A DNA stretch of 64,000 nt, taken from Pirellula sp. SH-Sr6A (GTDB taxonomy: Bacteria > Planctomycetota > Planctomycetia > Pirellulales > Pirellulaceae). The stretch is from assembly GCF_001610875.1 (NCBI RefSeq), contig NZ_CP011272.1, forward strand, positions 1,283,988-1,347,987. Direction: 5' to 3'. The notes under the pieces were generated by a model. It made no database searches, had not been told where the DNA came from, and worked only from the letters and a program-made list of their open reading frames with translations. Positions 63,903 through 64,000 of this stretch are shown here, in pieces. Every line of letters begins with the position of its first letter. Within the stretch, counting starts at the first letter, position 1. The translations under genes and the position numbers were made by a program.

Positions 63903-64000
63903 ATGGTCCATAAGGGAACAAAGCAGACGGGCAGAAATCGCAAAGTGCTTTCAACTACAGATCAAGACTTCAACTCTATCTCACAGAATGAACCCCAATG
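63903..64000 (+). CDS. start of a further gene, partial (runs off right edge)
   Basis: An ATG at 63903 begins a frame that stays open to the edge (MVHKGTKQTGRNRKVLSTTD, then QDFNSISQNE). It follows the permease by 12 bp. In MacB-type operons an adaptor subunit is often next, but 32 residues are too few to tell. Confidence 0.4.
   Translation, partial: MVHKGTKQTGRNRKVLSTTDQDFNSISQNEPQ

Overview
The window looks like the chromosome of a planctomycete, most likely a Pirellulaceae-type bacterium (Rhodopirellula/Pirellula-like). This is an inference from gene content: mid-50s GC, an ECF sigma factor next to a Ser/Thr kinase with TPR repeats (about 18.1-21.6 kb), an ECF sigma factor fused to a Ser/Thr kinase (49.1-50.6 kb), a very large CheB-CheR-PAS histidine kinase, many small one-component regulators, and frequent GTG/TTG starts. 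No rRNA, tRNA or CRISPR array was recognised.

Layout. 0-7.1 kb: a membrane protein running off the left edge, an alpha/beta hydrolase, a DUF892 ferritin-like protein, a FAD oxidoreductase, an AlkD-like DNA alkylation repair protein, an ADP-ribosylglycohydrolase, and a MarR/DUF1398 pair behind a 14-bp palindromic operator. 7.5-11.6 kb: a compact four-gene cluster of two RlaP-type nucleotidyltransferases, a fold-type I PLP enzyme and an HExxH protein. I cannot match it to a described system, and it is the best candidate here for something new. 11.7-21.6 kb: signalling block (stand-alone CheB, 1659-aa hybrid kinase, Ser/Thr kinase with TPRs and its ECF sigma factor). 21.8-32.4 kb: general stress and redox genes (secreted M17 N-terminal domain, a second alpha/beta hydrolase, YcaC, membrane ABM protein, amidohydrolase, DUF4142, SDR, manganese catalase, MDR reductase). 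32.4-44.3 kb: small regulators paired with enzymes (TetR/SDR, ECF sigma/SDR/DUF1330, ArsR/SRPBCC, two-component system with a secreted protein, LysR/Old Yellow Enzyme, YdcZ-type transporter, DinB).

44.7-57.2 kb is the accessory, mobile part: a parDE toxin-antitoxin pair behind a 27-bp perfect palindrome, two copies of a 142-bp dispersed repeat exactly 8010 bp apart, an Rpn-family transposase remnant, a second ArsR/SRPBCC operon, a truncated TROVE (Ro60) fragment, the sigma-kinase fusion divergent from a 7Fe ferredoxin, a group IIC intron with its reverse transcriptase sitting directly behind a terminator hairpin, a Fic protein and a DDE transposase. 57.2-64 kb: an ABC exporter-like operon in which one ATPase lies between two giant paralogous FtsX/MacB-type permeases, the first carrying a Gly/Arg-rich insertion; a further gene starts at the right edge.

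Common theme: most metabolic genes here sit beside their own small regulator, and several short perfect palindromes immediately upstream of those regulators look like their operators.
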